Origin: a virus
DNA: 28,163 bases
Strand: one strand, 5' to 3'
Virus record (IMG/VR): IMGVR_UViG_3300044974_000661
Span: 1 to 28,163 of that record
Of the stretch, positions 6,798 to 14,132 are shown piece after piece. The stretch's first letter is position 1; each line of letters opens with the position of its first letter. The notes beneath the pieces are model-generated. The model had not been told where the DNA came from and made no database searches. It saw nothing but the letters and a program-made list of their open reading frames with translations. The position numbers and the translations under genes were made by a program.

Positions 6798-7262
6798 ATG
6801 AGCGGTCAATTAAAACCTCAGCATTCAGATATAGTTTCTGAATATTTAAATAGTGTTAATGAAAAAAAAGCTAATGCCTACATGTTAACTATTTCCAGAG
6901 ATGGTGAAGATCCAGTAAGAACGATTATTTTTTATAATAATGCCATCGAGGCAGCAGAAGCGTATAATATGTATAACGATTGGGGTTTTGCAAAACAGTA
7001 TCTTACAATCACACTTTATGAGCCATCTGGAGTGGTAAATAAAAAAGTTTTTAAAAGAAATCAGGCAGGAGATCCTACCTTTTTAAGACAAAATTATTAT
7101 GATATTTCTGATGTTTTAAAATCATTAAAAACAAAAGTAGATTACAATACTTTTGAAGAAGCCTGTAAAGCAGTAGCAAAATCATTTGCAAAAGATAACT
7201 GGAGGTTTAGCCCAGAAAGGTTTTTAGAAGATCTTGGCATTGACAGCACACTAGAGGTATAA
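6798..7262 (+). CDS. Hypothetical protein, 154 residues
   Basis: Family not recognised. The protein looks globular and soluble. It has an N-terminal helix, a beta-rich middle (YMLTISRDGEDP, then TIIFYNNAIEAAEAYNMYND), a strand ending LTITLYEPSGVV, and an acidic helical C-terminus (SPERFLEDLG). No catalytic motif, signal peptide or membrane segment is seen. It starts one base after the methyltransferase stop and is the last gene before an internal promoter. Its place suggests membership of the accessory block, but not a function. Confidence 0.75.
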   Translation: MSGQLKPQHSDIVSEYLNSVNEKKANAYMLTISRDGEDPVRTIIFYNNAIEAAEAYNMYNDWGFAKQYLTITLYEPSGVVNKKVFKRNQAGDPTFLRQNYYDISDVLKSLKTKVDYNTFEEACKAVAKSFAKDNWRFSPERFLEDLGIDSTLEV

Positions 7263-7263
7263 T
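7234..7263 (+). promoter_or_regulatory. Probable leaderless promoter for 7270
   Basis: TTGGCA (7234-7239) lies 18 nt before TATAAT (7258-7263), which itself overlaps the stop of the preceding gene. The -10 box ends six nt before the ATG at 7270, and no Shine-Dalgarno is present. This predicts a transcript that starts at or beside the start codon. Confidence 0.5.
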
Positions 7264-7269
7264 GATAAT

Positions 7270-7452
7270 ATGGGTAAAAGACATTTTGCAGAAATGTATA
7301 AAAATAGATCTCAGCATAGGCATGACCAAGAATCTGACTGGTCGATGTTTGAAAAAGACATGGAAATTTTAACAGGAATGCTATACACAGTAGCTTCTAT
7401 ACCATTAAAACCTTTTATGCCAATAATTAATAAGGTAAAAAGAAAAAAATAA
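7270..7452 (+). CDS. Small hypothetical protein, 60 residues
   Basis: Function not recognised. The N-terminal half is basic and hydrophilic (HFAEMYKNRSQHRHD). The C-terminal half has a moderately hydrophobic stretch (LTGMLYTVASIPLKPF) followed by a basic tail (NKVKRKK). It could be a small membrane-associated or nucleic-acid-binding protein; the hydrophobic stretch is short for a full membrane span. Its stop overlaps the ATG of the LamG gene (TAATG), so it may serve to couple translation into that gene. Confidence 0.6.
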   Translation: MGKRHFAEMYKNRSQHRHDQESDWSMFEKDMEILTGMLYTVASIPLKPFMPIINKVKRKK

Positions 7453-9194
7453 TGTCGTACTATTATTCTGTTATAAAAGATTCTCCAATCGGGCTATGGA
7501 GACTAGACGAAACTTCAGGATCTGTAGTATACGACAGTTCTGGATGTGAAAATAATGGGACATATGTTGGGTCAATAATTAAATCTTCATTTCCTATGAC
7601 CAGCGGCGGCCAACACTCTGTTAAAATAACGTCATCTAATTATATAGATATTGATGTTAATAAAGACCTATATGGTTTGTCTAATAATATTGGATTAATA
7701 TCAAATGGAACCGAAGATAATGATTTTAGTTTTGAGGCATGGTTTCATCCAAAAACTTTAACATCTGAAACTAAAATATTTGCTGAAATTAACGACGTAG
7801 CTGGCATATATTATGACAATGGCAATATTATTTTTAAATTAACTGATAACGAAATTTATTATACAGTGCCAGATCCAAACAGATCCTTACACGTAGTTGG
7901 TACATATACTGTAAACTCAATTAATTTATTTTTAAATGGTGAACTTGTAGCAACAAAAAATGTTAGCATAGGTAGTTTTAATAATACTAATTTGTTGGCG
8001 GTGTCATGTGGACCTGCGTCTGGATCCGAATATTTTATTGCAGATTCGTTGGCCATATACAGATATGCACTTAACCAAGAAAAAATTTTAAACCATTACC
8101 TAGATTCTTTGCCTGGCTCAGAAGTTGATATAGTTAATCCAGACGGTGGAGAATTATTTAAAATAACAGATAGGCATCAAAACATAACAGAGAAGTATAT
8201 TTATCCTGTTCAAAAAAGCTGGGAATATTTTTTAAATGATGACTTGCTTTACAGACAAAAAACTAAAAGTATTTATTTAAACCCATTGTCAGAGTCAGGA
8301 TCTTTTGAAGAAACAATAAGCATAGTATATTGGAAAGATTTTATTTCGTCTAGGATAGAGTGGTCTGCAACCAAAGGGGTTTCTGTATTCGTATCAACAG
8401 ACAGTATTTCTTGGACAGAATGCGAAAATGGCAAACAGCTTCCTGGGTTCTCAGTAGAAAATTTTTCTGAAAATAAAATAGTTTATATTAAAGTTGAATT
8501 TAATTCAAATAATTCAGAAGTATATATTCCAGAGCTTTATTACTTAGGAATAGATTTTTATACTGAAAAGAAAATATTTGCTCATAATAGTCCAGCAAGA
8601 TTATCTACAGACACATTATGGGATATTAATTTTGGTTCAGTGGATAATTCTGTTTTGCATCGTTATCAAAATAACGGTGTAAATACAGACTCGTCTGGGT
8701 TTTATGTAGAAACAGAAATAGATGTAAAGAATGTTGAATTTATATTAGATCCAACTTCAATAACAAATGGGTATTTAATTTATAATAAAAATAATGATAA
8801 TGAATTTAGTATTCAAATTGGATCGGCAGGGCAAATAACTAAAACAAATATTTCTAACATTTATGTAAACGGCAATGATATTTCTTCAGAAACAAATATA
8901 TCCTCTCATATTTATCTTAATGAGCCAAATTATATTTTGATAAAATCCTCTGGCACCATGTCTGGTCAAATATGGTTAAATGCAAAAGTAGACGGTGCAA
9001 TAAAATCTGGAATTCTTGGAAACAATTTATATAATAACATTGCTTTATATGCCAAAGAGACAATAGATCATTATATGCATTATCAAATGTATATTGGAAA
9101 ATATACTGTTTCAGCATCGGATTCATCAATAGAGTTGACAGAAAAAACGATTAAGACCTATTCTAGAGACAGAATACTGCTAAATAACCTTTAG
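7452..9194 (+). CDS. LamG/concanavalin A-like domain protein, probable virion adhesin or fibre
   Basis: 580 residues. Residues ~8-210 form a LamG-type jelly roll. It opens with SPIGLWRLDETSGSVVYDSS, followed by NNGTYVG, the strand FSFEAWFHP, and LHVVGTYTVNSINLFLNGEL. It closes with FIADSLAIYRYALNQEKI, the usual final strand and helix. This fold is common in phage fibres and surface-binding proteins and often binds glycans. The remaining ~370 residues are beta-rich, with strand-like repeats and no enzymatic motif, and might include a second jelly roll near residues 390-570. It lies just upstream of the portal region, outside the usual tail-tip location. The start overlaps the previous stop. 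A tail, head-fibre or decoration role is inferred. Confidence 0.75.
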   Translation: MSYYYSVIKDSPIGLWRLDETSGSVVYDSSGCENNGTYVGSIIKSSFPMTSGGQHSVKITSSNYIDIDVNKDLYGLSNNIGLISNGTEDNDFSFEAWFHPKTLTSETKIFAEINDVAGIYYDNGNIIFKLTDNEIYYTVPDPNRSLHVVGTYTVNSINLFLNGELVATKNVSIGSFNNTNLLAVSCGPASGSEYFIADSLAIYRYALNQEKILNHYLDSLPGSEVDIVNPDGGELFKITDRHQNITEKYIYPVQKSWEYFLNDDLLYRQKTKSIYLNPLSESGSFEETISIVYWKDFISSRIEWSATKGVSVFVSTDSISWTECENGKQLPGFSVENFSENKIVYIKVEFNSNNSEVYIPELYYLGIDFYTEKKIFAHNSPARLSTDTLWDINFGSVDNSVLHRYQNNGVNTDSSGFYVETEIDVKNVEFILDPTSITNGYLIYNKNNDNEFSIQIGSAGQITKTNISNIYVNGNDISSETNISSHIYLNEPNYILIKSSGTMSGQIWLNAKVDGAIKSGILGNNLYNNIALYAKETIDHYMHYQMYIGKYTVSASDSSIELTEKTIKTYSRDRILLNNL

Positions 9195-9215
9195 TTTGTC
9201 ATACTGATTGACAAA
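9195..9215. repeat. Inverted repeat TTTGTCA-N7-TGACAAA
   Basis: Perfect 7-bp arms at 9195-9201 and 9209-9215 lie directly after the LamG gene stop and ahead of the pre-portal gene. The right arm carries a TTGACA (9208-9213). No T-run follows, so it is not a classical terminator. It could be an operator or a processing hairpin. Confidence 0.45.
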
Positions 9216-9241
9216 GTATAGACTTGAGAGCCTGAAAGTGG

Positions 9242-9247
9242 TAAAAT
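9242..9247 (+). promoter_or_regulatory. Possible leaderless -10 box for the pre-portal gene
   Basis: TAAAAT ends eight nt before the ATG at 9256, and no Shine-Dalgarno lies between them. A TTGACA at 9208-9213 is too far upstream (28 nt) to be its -35 box, so the promoter call rests on the -10 position and on the same geometry seen before 11227. Confidence 0.4.
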
Positions 9248-9255
9248 AGTAACCT

Positions 9256-9594
9256 ATGGAAATTAAAAAACTTGGATCAAAAATAAAGACTGGCGAGACC
9301 AGGCTTGGAGTTTATGTTTGGGAAATGCCAGACGGTAGGTGGATAGGAGACGATGAAAATAATTTCTTGTCTATTGCATCTATGAATGGAGACCTTTCTA
9401 GAATAGAATTGCTTGCCAAGGCAGTAAGAAGTTATGGGATTGAAGAAGGTAAGCCAAAGTTTCTTGAGGGTAGTAGGCAGATAGACGATGAAGAGTTTCA
9501 GCGTCAAAAAACAAGACTTGCTTTAGGCTTGGTTCCAGATGAATTAGATATTGGCGTATACAAAGATGAAATGAAAAAGTGGAGCAAAAAATGA
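9256..9594 (+). CDS. Conserved small pre-portal protein
   Basis: 112 residues, with a short beta-rich N-terminus (GVYVWEMPDGRWIGDDENN) followed by helices. The pattern resembles small genes that sit just upstream of the portal gene in actinobacteriophages, carrying a WxMPDG(R)xxxDD motif, a SYGIEEG segment and a late GLVPDE. I know no established function. Its stop overlaps the portal ATG (ATGA), so it belongs to the head operon. The start codon has no Shine-Dalgarno and follows a -10-like box, which suggests leaderless initiation. Confidence 0.7.
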   Translation: MEIKKLGSKIKTGETRLGVYVWEMPDGRWIGDDENNFLSIASMNGDLSRIELLAKAVRSYGIEEGKPKFLEGSRQIDDEEFQRQKTRLALGLVPDELDIGVYKDEMKKWSKK

Positions 9595-11171
9595 TTCAGT
9601 ATGAAGAAGATGTCCCAGGTCAGGATATAGAAATATCAAATGTTGCTGATTGGATGAAGTTTAATTCACCATCTATAAGTAATAACCAAGATCCATTTTC
9701 GATTGAAGGCGAAGAAATACTCAAGTTGTCTGGATTAAGCCCAGCTCTTAGAAGAAAAGTAAGCAGAGATGTACAAAAAAGATTTTCAGGAACAGACGGT
9801 ACGGGGACACAGCAACTACTAATTCAGCAAGCCGTTAGCGGGTATGCTATGTTTGATCTTGTAATGCCAGAATACAACCTAGATTATTTATCTACTATAT
9901 ATGAAATATCTCCATACAACTATGCAGCAATAAATGCAAAGGTTGCAAATATTGTTGGTTTAGGTTTTGATTTTGTAGAAACAAAAAAAACAAATGACTT
10001 ACTAGATGGAATTGAAGATGAAAAACAGCTAGAACGTGCTCGTAGAAAGCTCTCTAGAATTAAACAAGATTTACATGAATGGCTTGAGGACTGCAACGAA
10101 GAAGAAACATTTAAAGAAACATTGATAAAGTTTTATACAGATGTAGAAGCAACAGGAAACGGCTACCTTGAGATAGGTAGAACAACTGCTGGTAAAATTG
10201 GTTATATAGGTCATATACCATCTAAGACTATGCGTGTAAGGCGGTTAAGGGATGGGTTTGTTCAGTTACTTTATGGAAAAGCTGTATTCTTCCGTAATTT
10301 TGGAGATCAAAAAACACAAAATCCAATTGCTGGTGCAACAGATAGACCTAATGAAATCATACATCTTAAAAAGTATACTCCAAAAAATAATTATTATGGA
10401 ATTCCAGATATCATAGCAGCACAAAATGCCATGGCTGGAAATGAATTTGCTGGCAAATATAACTTAGACTATTTTGAAAATAAAGCGGTTCCTAGATATA
10501 TTATTACCGTAAAGGGAGCTAAATTATCTCCAGAGTCTGAGCGCAAGCTGTTGGAATTTTTCCAGGTAGGACTCCGTGGTAAAAACCATAGGTCTCTATA
10601 TATTCCACTACCGCCAGATTCCCCAGATTCTAAAACAGAATTTAAAATGGAACCGATTGAAGCGGGCACTCAAGAATCTTCATTCAATATATATCGTCAA
10701 TCAAATAGAGACGAAATATTAATGGCCCATAGAGTACCAATTAATAAAATTGGAACACCAGCAGGTATTAATTTAGCCGCAGCTAGGGATGCAGATAAAA
10801 CATTTAAAGAACAAGTTTGTGCCCCAGCACAAGATATTTTAGAAAAGAAATTAAATAGAATTATGATGGAAATGACAGATGCCCTTCAGCTTAAGTTTAA
10901 TGAATTAAGCTTAACTGATTCTGACACTCAATCTAAGATAGACGAAAGATATTTGAGATTCCAGGTAATTACCCCTAATGAAATTAGATTAAGAATGGGC
11001 CTAGTCCCACGTGAAGGTGGCGATGTGCCAGTTGATTTGCAGGCTCAGGCTGCAGAAATTAAAGCTCAAGCCATGCAAAGCAGAACAAGGGACCAGGAAA
11101 GATCTTCAAATTCTCCAGATAACTCTGGGGAGGGTAGAAATGCCAAGGGCGACGGAAGACAAGTTGAGTAG
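9591..11171 (+). CDS. Portal protein
   Basis: 526 residues, in the usual size range for portals of the PBSX/HK97-like type. The region SPYNYAAINAKVANIVGLGF (residues ~105-125) is the conserved N-terminal helix. It is followed by GNGYLEIGR, the clip/stem region with YGIPDIIAAQNAMAGNE, and the C-terminal signature MAHRVPINKIG with FKEQVCAPAQDILEKKLN. The last ~40 residues are Ser/Asn/Gly-rich and probably disordered. Twelve copies would form the DNA-entry vertex to which terminase and connector bind. ATG 9591 is preferred over the in-frame GTG 9579 because GGAG (9581-9584) lies six nt ahead and the ATG overlaps the previous stop. Confidence 0.92.
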   Translation: MIQYEEDVPGQDIEISNVADWMKFNSPSISNNQDPFSIEGEEILKLSGLSPALRRKVSRDVQKRFSGTDGTGTQQLLIQQAVSGYAMFDLVMPEYNLDYLSTIYEISPYNYAAINAKVANIVGLGFDFVETKKTNDLLDGIEDEKQLERARRKLSRIKQDLHEWLEDCNEEETFKETLIKFYTDVEATGNGYLEIGRTTAGKIGYIGHIPSKTMRVRRLRDGFVQLLYGKAVFFRNFGDQKTQNPIAGATDRPNEIIHLKKYTPKNNYYGIPDIIAAQNAMAGNEFAGKYNLDYFENKAVPRYIITVKGAKLSPESERKLLEFFQVGLRGKNHRSLYIPLPPDSPDSKTEFKMEPIEAGTQESSFNIYRQSNRDEILMAHRVPINKIGTPAGINLAAARDADKTFKEQVCAPAQDILEKKLNRIMMEMTDALQLKFNELSLTDSDTQSKIDERYLRFQVITPNEIRLRMGLVPREGGDVPVDLQAQAAEIKAQAMQSRTRDQERSSNSPDNSGEGRNAKGDGRQVE

Positions 11172-11189
11172 TCCTACTCAACCAGTTAT

Positions 11190-11218
11190 TTGCCTTTAGA
11201 TATATAGAAGTCTATAAT
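11190..11218 (+). promoter_or_regulatory. Sigma70-like leaderless promoter for the protease gene
   Basis: TTGCCT (11190-11195), 17 nt, TATAAT (11213-11218). The -10 box ends eight nt before the ATG at 11227 and no Shine-Dalgarno is present. This is the clearest leaderless arrangement in the window. Confidence 0.7.
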
Positions 11219-11226
11219 ATACACAT

Positions 11227-12567
11227 ATGACCATTGAAAAATCACATTGGTCTTCTGAAGGAAATGCTATTAATTTATCAGTTCCATTCACGAAGGTCAA
11301 TAGAGAAAAAAGAACAGTCTCAGGGTTTGCAACATTAGACAACCTTGACCAGACTGGCGATGTTGTCACGATGGAAGCAAGCATGAAAGCTTTTGAAAAT
11401 TTCCGTGGCAATCTAAGAGAAATGCATCAGCCAACGGCTGTAGGAAAAGTTGTTTCGTTTAGACCAGAAACATACTATGATCCAAAATCAAAAGAATTTT
11501 ACAATGGTGTTTATGTAGATGCATACATTTCAAAAGGCGCCCAAGATACTTGGGAAAAAGTATTAGACGGAACACTACAAGGATTTTCAATCGGCGGAAA
11601 GATTATAGATTCAGACACAGAAATGAATAAAGCAACGGGAGAATCTGTTCGCTTCATTAAGGATTACTCACTTGTTGAATTATCAATAGTAGATTCTCCA
11701 GCAAATGAACTCTGCAACATTTTGTCAATTGAAAAAGTCAATGGTCAAATGATTTTCAAAGGCATTGCAGCAGAAGTTAAAATGGAAAATATTTTTTATT
11801 GTGCAGAAAGCGATTCTGTATTTATGTCAACAGAAGCTGAGTATATTTCACCAGTTACTGGTAAGAAAACAGAGCTTATTGGTTGGGTGGAATCAAATGA
11901 TACAAATAAAGCAAAAGAAATAGATAAGATTCTTGATTTACACAAGTCAAGATTAAACACGTTGCCTGATGTAAAAATTGCAAAACAGGCAAACGCAGAA
12001 GGAGGTAATGAAGTGGAAAATTTAGAAACCACAACAACTACCGAAGAGACTGTTGAAAAGCTACGTGTGCCAGGACAAGAAGTTCCAGCTCAGGCTGAAG
12101 CAGAAGTTGCAGCACCAGTAGTTGAAGTAGAAAAGTCTGAAGAAGTAGTCTCTACAGAAGAAAACACTTCTGCCGAAGTTCTGGAAACAGCAGCCGAAGC
12201 AACAGAGGTTGTAGAACCTGATTTTGCAAAAATGCTAGGCGACCTTAAAGGCTTCTTCTCGGAGACTTTGGAAAAGGCCTCTGAGGCAAATGCCGCTCAG
12301 GTTTCAGCAATTAAAGAAACTGTTGAAACGTTTAGCAAGGGCGTAGATGCTCGAATTTCAGAATTAGCAGAAAAACACACATCACTTTCTGCCGCAGTAG
12401 AATCAATTAAGAATACTATTGATGGCGTAGAAAAGAGAGTGGACGCAGTCGAATCTGAGACTGCAATTAAGAAGTCCTCTGACCTTGGCGGGTCACAGGA
12501 AGTAACAATAAAAAAATCAAAATGGAACGGCACTTTCCTCGGTTCCGTTAGTGAATTGATAAAATAA
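11227..12567 (+). CDS. Prohead serine protease fused to a scaffold-like C-terminal region
   Basis: 446 residues. The N-terminal ~170 residues match the HK97-type prohead protease. They show ASM..FENFRGN, H67 in REMHQPTAVGKV, S121 in LQGFSIGGKI as the probable nucleophile, and a late VELSIVDSPAN segment. Residues ~175-260 form an extra domain. From about 265 onward the chain is Glu/Ala/Val-rich and low in complexity, then a coiled coil (about residues 335-415) precedes a short basic tail. This part resembles the delta/scaffold function that other phages encode separately. The protease would cleave scaffold and capsid N-termini during head maturation. The gene begins 8 nt after a strong -10 box without a ribosome binding site, and lies just upstream of the capsid gene. 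Confidence 0.85.
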   Translation: MTIEKSHWSSEGNAINLSVPFTKVNREKRTVSGFATLDNLDQTGDVVTMEASMKAFENFRGNLREMHQPTAVGKVVSFRPETYYDPKSKEFYNGVYVDAYISKGAQDTWEKVLDGTLQGFSIGGKIIDSDTEMNKATGESVRFIKDYSLVELSIVDSPANELCNILSIEKVNGQMIFKGIAAEVKMENIFYCAESDSVFMSTEAEYISPVTGKKTELIGWVESNDTNKAKEIDKILDLHKSRLNTLPDVKIAKQANAEGGNEVENLETTTTTEETVEKLRVPGQEVPAQAEAEVAAPVVEVEKSEEVVSTEENTSAEVLETAAEATEVVEPDFAKMLGDLKGFFSETLEKASEANAAQVSAIKETVETFSKGVDARISELAEKHTSLSAAVESIKNTIDGVEKRVDAVESETAIKKSSDLGGSQEVTIKKSKWNGTFLGSVSELIK

Positions 12568-12586
12568 GGTAGGTGAAAATAAACTA

Positions 12587-13621
12587 ATGAGTAATGAACT
12601 ATTAGCTAAAGCAGCAGCAGCCGATACTACCATGACAGGTAGCATGGTTGGAGCAGCAGATCCCACCGACGGTATCCATGTTGGATCCGAAGGTAAAGGT
12701 GGTCTCCTAAATCCAGAGCAGTCTGCACGATTCCTCGATTACATGTTCGATGCAACAGTAGTCGGTAAATTAGCACGTACAGTTCGCATGCGAGCTGATA
12801 CTACTGAGATTGATCGTATTGGCGTAGGCGAGAAGCTTATGAAGCTTGCTTCAGAAGCAGAGAATACTGGCACAAATGCTGCAGTACAATTCTCAAAGAT
12901 CTCTCTTACAACAAAGAAGCTACGTCTTGATTGGGAACTTTCAACAGAGTCTCTAGAAGACAATATCGAAGGTGCCGATCTCGAAGATCACATTGCACGT
13001 CTGATGGCAACACAGGCAGGTAACGATCTTGAAGATGTAGTTCTTAATGGTGATACATCTCTCTCATCTGACAATCTATACAAGGCCTTTGATGGTATTG
13101 TAAAGATTGCTAAGGCAAACGGTCACGTTGTTGACGCCGATGGCGCTAACATCTCCCGTGAAGTCTTCAATAATGCCCTAAAGGCACTCCCAAGAAAGTA
13201 CAAGCAGCGTCGTCCAGACCTTCGCTTCCTTTCTGGTTCTAATCTAATCCAAGATTACTTATATTCTACTTCTCAGAATATATCAAACGTTAACCCACAA
13301 GATATTGCAGCAAGCATTATCCGTGGCGAGACAGCAGGTCTTGGTGGTCCAGCAGGCTTCACAGCCCCATTTGCATTCGGTATTCCGATTGTTGAAGTTC
13401 CTTTGCTTAAGGAAACTCAGGGCGCTGATGGTGATCAGGGCGATATCCACTTGACATTCCCAAATAACGTTGTTATTGGTATCAAGCGTGATGTTACCGT
13501 GTACCGCTTCTTCTGGCCTAAGAAAGACTCAATCGAATATACAATGTATACTCGTGTTGGAGCTCAAATTGAACAAGCAGATGCTTGGGTCGTTGTTAAG
13601 AACGTTAAGGTTGCTTCCTAA
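12587..13621 (+). CDS. Major capsid protein (HK97 fold)
   Basis: 344 residues, in the usual range. HK97-like features include an N-terminal arm ending in GGLLNPEQSARFLDYMFDA, the VVGKLARTVRM strand, the spine helix region with LEDHIARLMATQAGNDLEDV, NGDTS, and a C-terminal strand set (NVVIGIKRDVTVYRFFWPKK). Its place between protease and connector supports the call. Codon use differs sharply from its neighbours: almost all Arg codons are CGT/CGC/CGA rather than AGA, and CTT/CTC are frequent. This fits selection for very high expression. A purine-rich AAGGTAGGTG lies about 11 nt before the ATG. A hairpin terminator follows the stop. Confidence 0.92.
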   Translation: MSNELLAKAAAADTTMTGSMVGAADPTDGIHVGSEGKGGLLNPEQSARFLDYMFDATVVGKLARTVRMRADTTEIDRIGVGEKLMKLASEAENTGTNAAVQFSKISLTTKKLRLDWELSTESLEDNIEGADLEDHIARLMATQAGNDLEDVVLNGDTSLSSDNLYKAFDGIVKIAKANGHVVDADGANISREVFNNALKALPRKYKQRRPDLRFLSGSNLIQDYLYSTSQNISNVNPQDIAASIIRGETAGLGGPAGFTAPFAFGIPIVEVPLLKETQGADGDQGDIHLTFPNNVVIGIKRDVTVYRFFWPKKDSIEYTMYTRVGAQIEQADAWVVVKNVKVAS

Positions 13622-13643
13622 TTAAATAGGAATTAAACTGCTG

Positions 13644-13682
13644 AAAAGCCTCCAAATTAATTTTTGGGGGCTTTTCCTTTTA
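13644..13682 (+). terminator. Intrinsic terminator after the major capsid gene
   Basis: The arms AAAAGCCTCC (13644-13653) and GGGGGCTTTT (13666-13675) pair over ten positions with one G-U, around a 12-nt loop. A T-rich tail (TTTTCCTTTT) follows. It ends the capsid transcript. Confidence 0.88.
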
Positions 13683-13691
13683 ATCTACTAA

Positions 13692-13700
13692 TGCTATAAT
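13692..13700 (+). promoter_or_regulatory. Extended -10 promoter after the capsid terminator
   Basis: TGCTATAAT matches an extended -10. No good -35 box lies at 17 nt, where the terminator T-tract falls. The ATG at 13728 follows 27 nt later, with its own AAGGAG (13717-13722). Confidence 0.6.
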
Positions 13701-13727
13701 TAATAGACCTAATATTAAGGAGATAAT

Positions 13728-14123
13728 ATGTCATTTGACACATTAAAGGTAAAAGAGTTAAAGCAGATTGCAGACGATTTTGCCGTAGATACTGAAGGAC
13801 TAAAGAATAAAGCAGACATTGTTGCCGCACTGGCAGAAGAAGGCGTGACCTGGTCCGTATATCAAAATACAATTAAAAATATTGAAGACGCAAAAGAAGA
13901 AGTAGAAGTTCTTACTAAATTTGATCCAAATCAAGAAGTTGATAAAGATGCTGTTCTTGTAAGAATGACTAGAAATAATTACAGATATGATGTTTTAGGT
14001 TACACATTTACTAAAGATCATCCTTTTGTAGCAATGCCAAGTGATAAGGCTCAGCAAATTTTTGACAAGGAGGAAGGGTTTAGATTGGCTTCGCCAAGAG
14101 AGGTACAAGAGTACTATAACTAA
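13728..14123 (+). CDS. Small post-capsid protein with Rho N/SAP-like N-terminus
   Basis: 131 residues. The first ~40 (TLKVKELKQIADDFAVDTEG...NKADIVAALAEEG) look like a helix-extended-loop-helix of the Rho N-terminal/SAP/LEM type. Phages often carry this small motif in a protein encoded just after the capsid gene. The C-terminal half (VLVRMTRNNYRYDVLGYTF, then PFVAMPSDKAQQIFD) looks like a compact beta-rich domain. A capsid-associated or head-completion role is inferred from position. The start is fixed by AAGGAG six nt upstream. Confidence 0.7.
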   Translation: MSFDTLKVKELKQIADDFAVDTEGLKNKADIVAALAEEGVTWSVYQNTIKNIEDAKEEVEVLTKFDPNQEVDKDAVLVRMTRNNYRYDVLGYTFTKDHPFVAMPSDKAQQIFDKEEGFRLASPREVQEYYN

Positions 14124-14132
14124 ACCTTATAA

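Noticed and set aside
7240-7263. TTGACA at 7240-7245 as the -35 of the promoter before 7270
   Set aside because: Spacing to TATAAT is only 12 nt; TTGGCA at 7234 with 18 nt is the better partner.
9579-9590. GTG 9579 as the portal start
   Set aside because: ATG 9591 has a well-spaced GGAG and the ATGA overlap seen at other junctions; the GTG would place that GGAG inside the gene.
11011-11199. Small + strand reading frame inside the portal gene end
   Set aside because: It lies almost wholly within the portal coding region in another frame, has no ribosome binding site, and has shadow-like composition.
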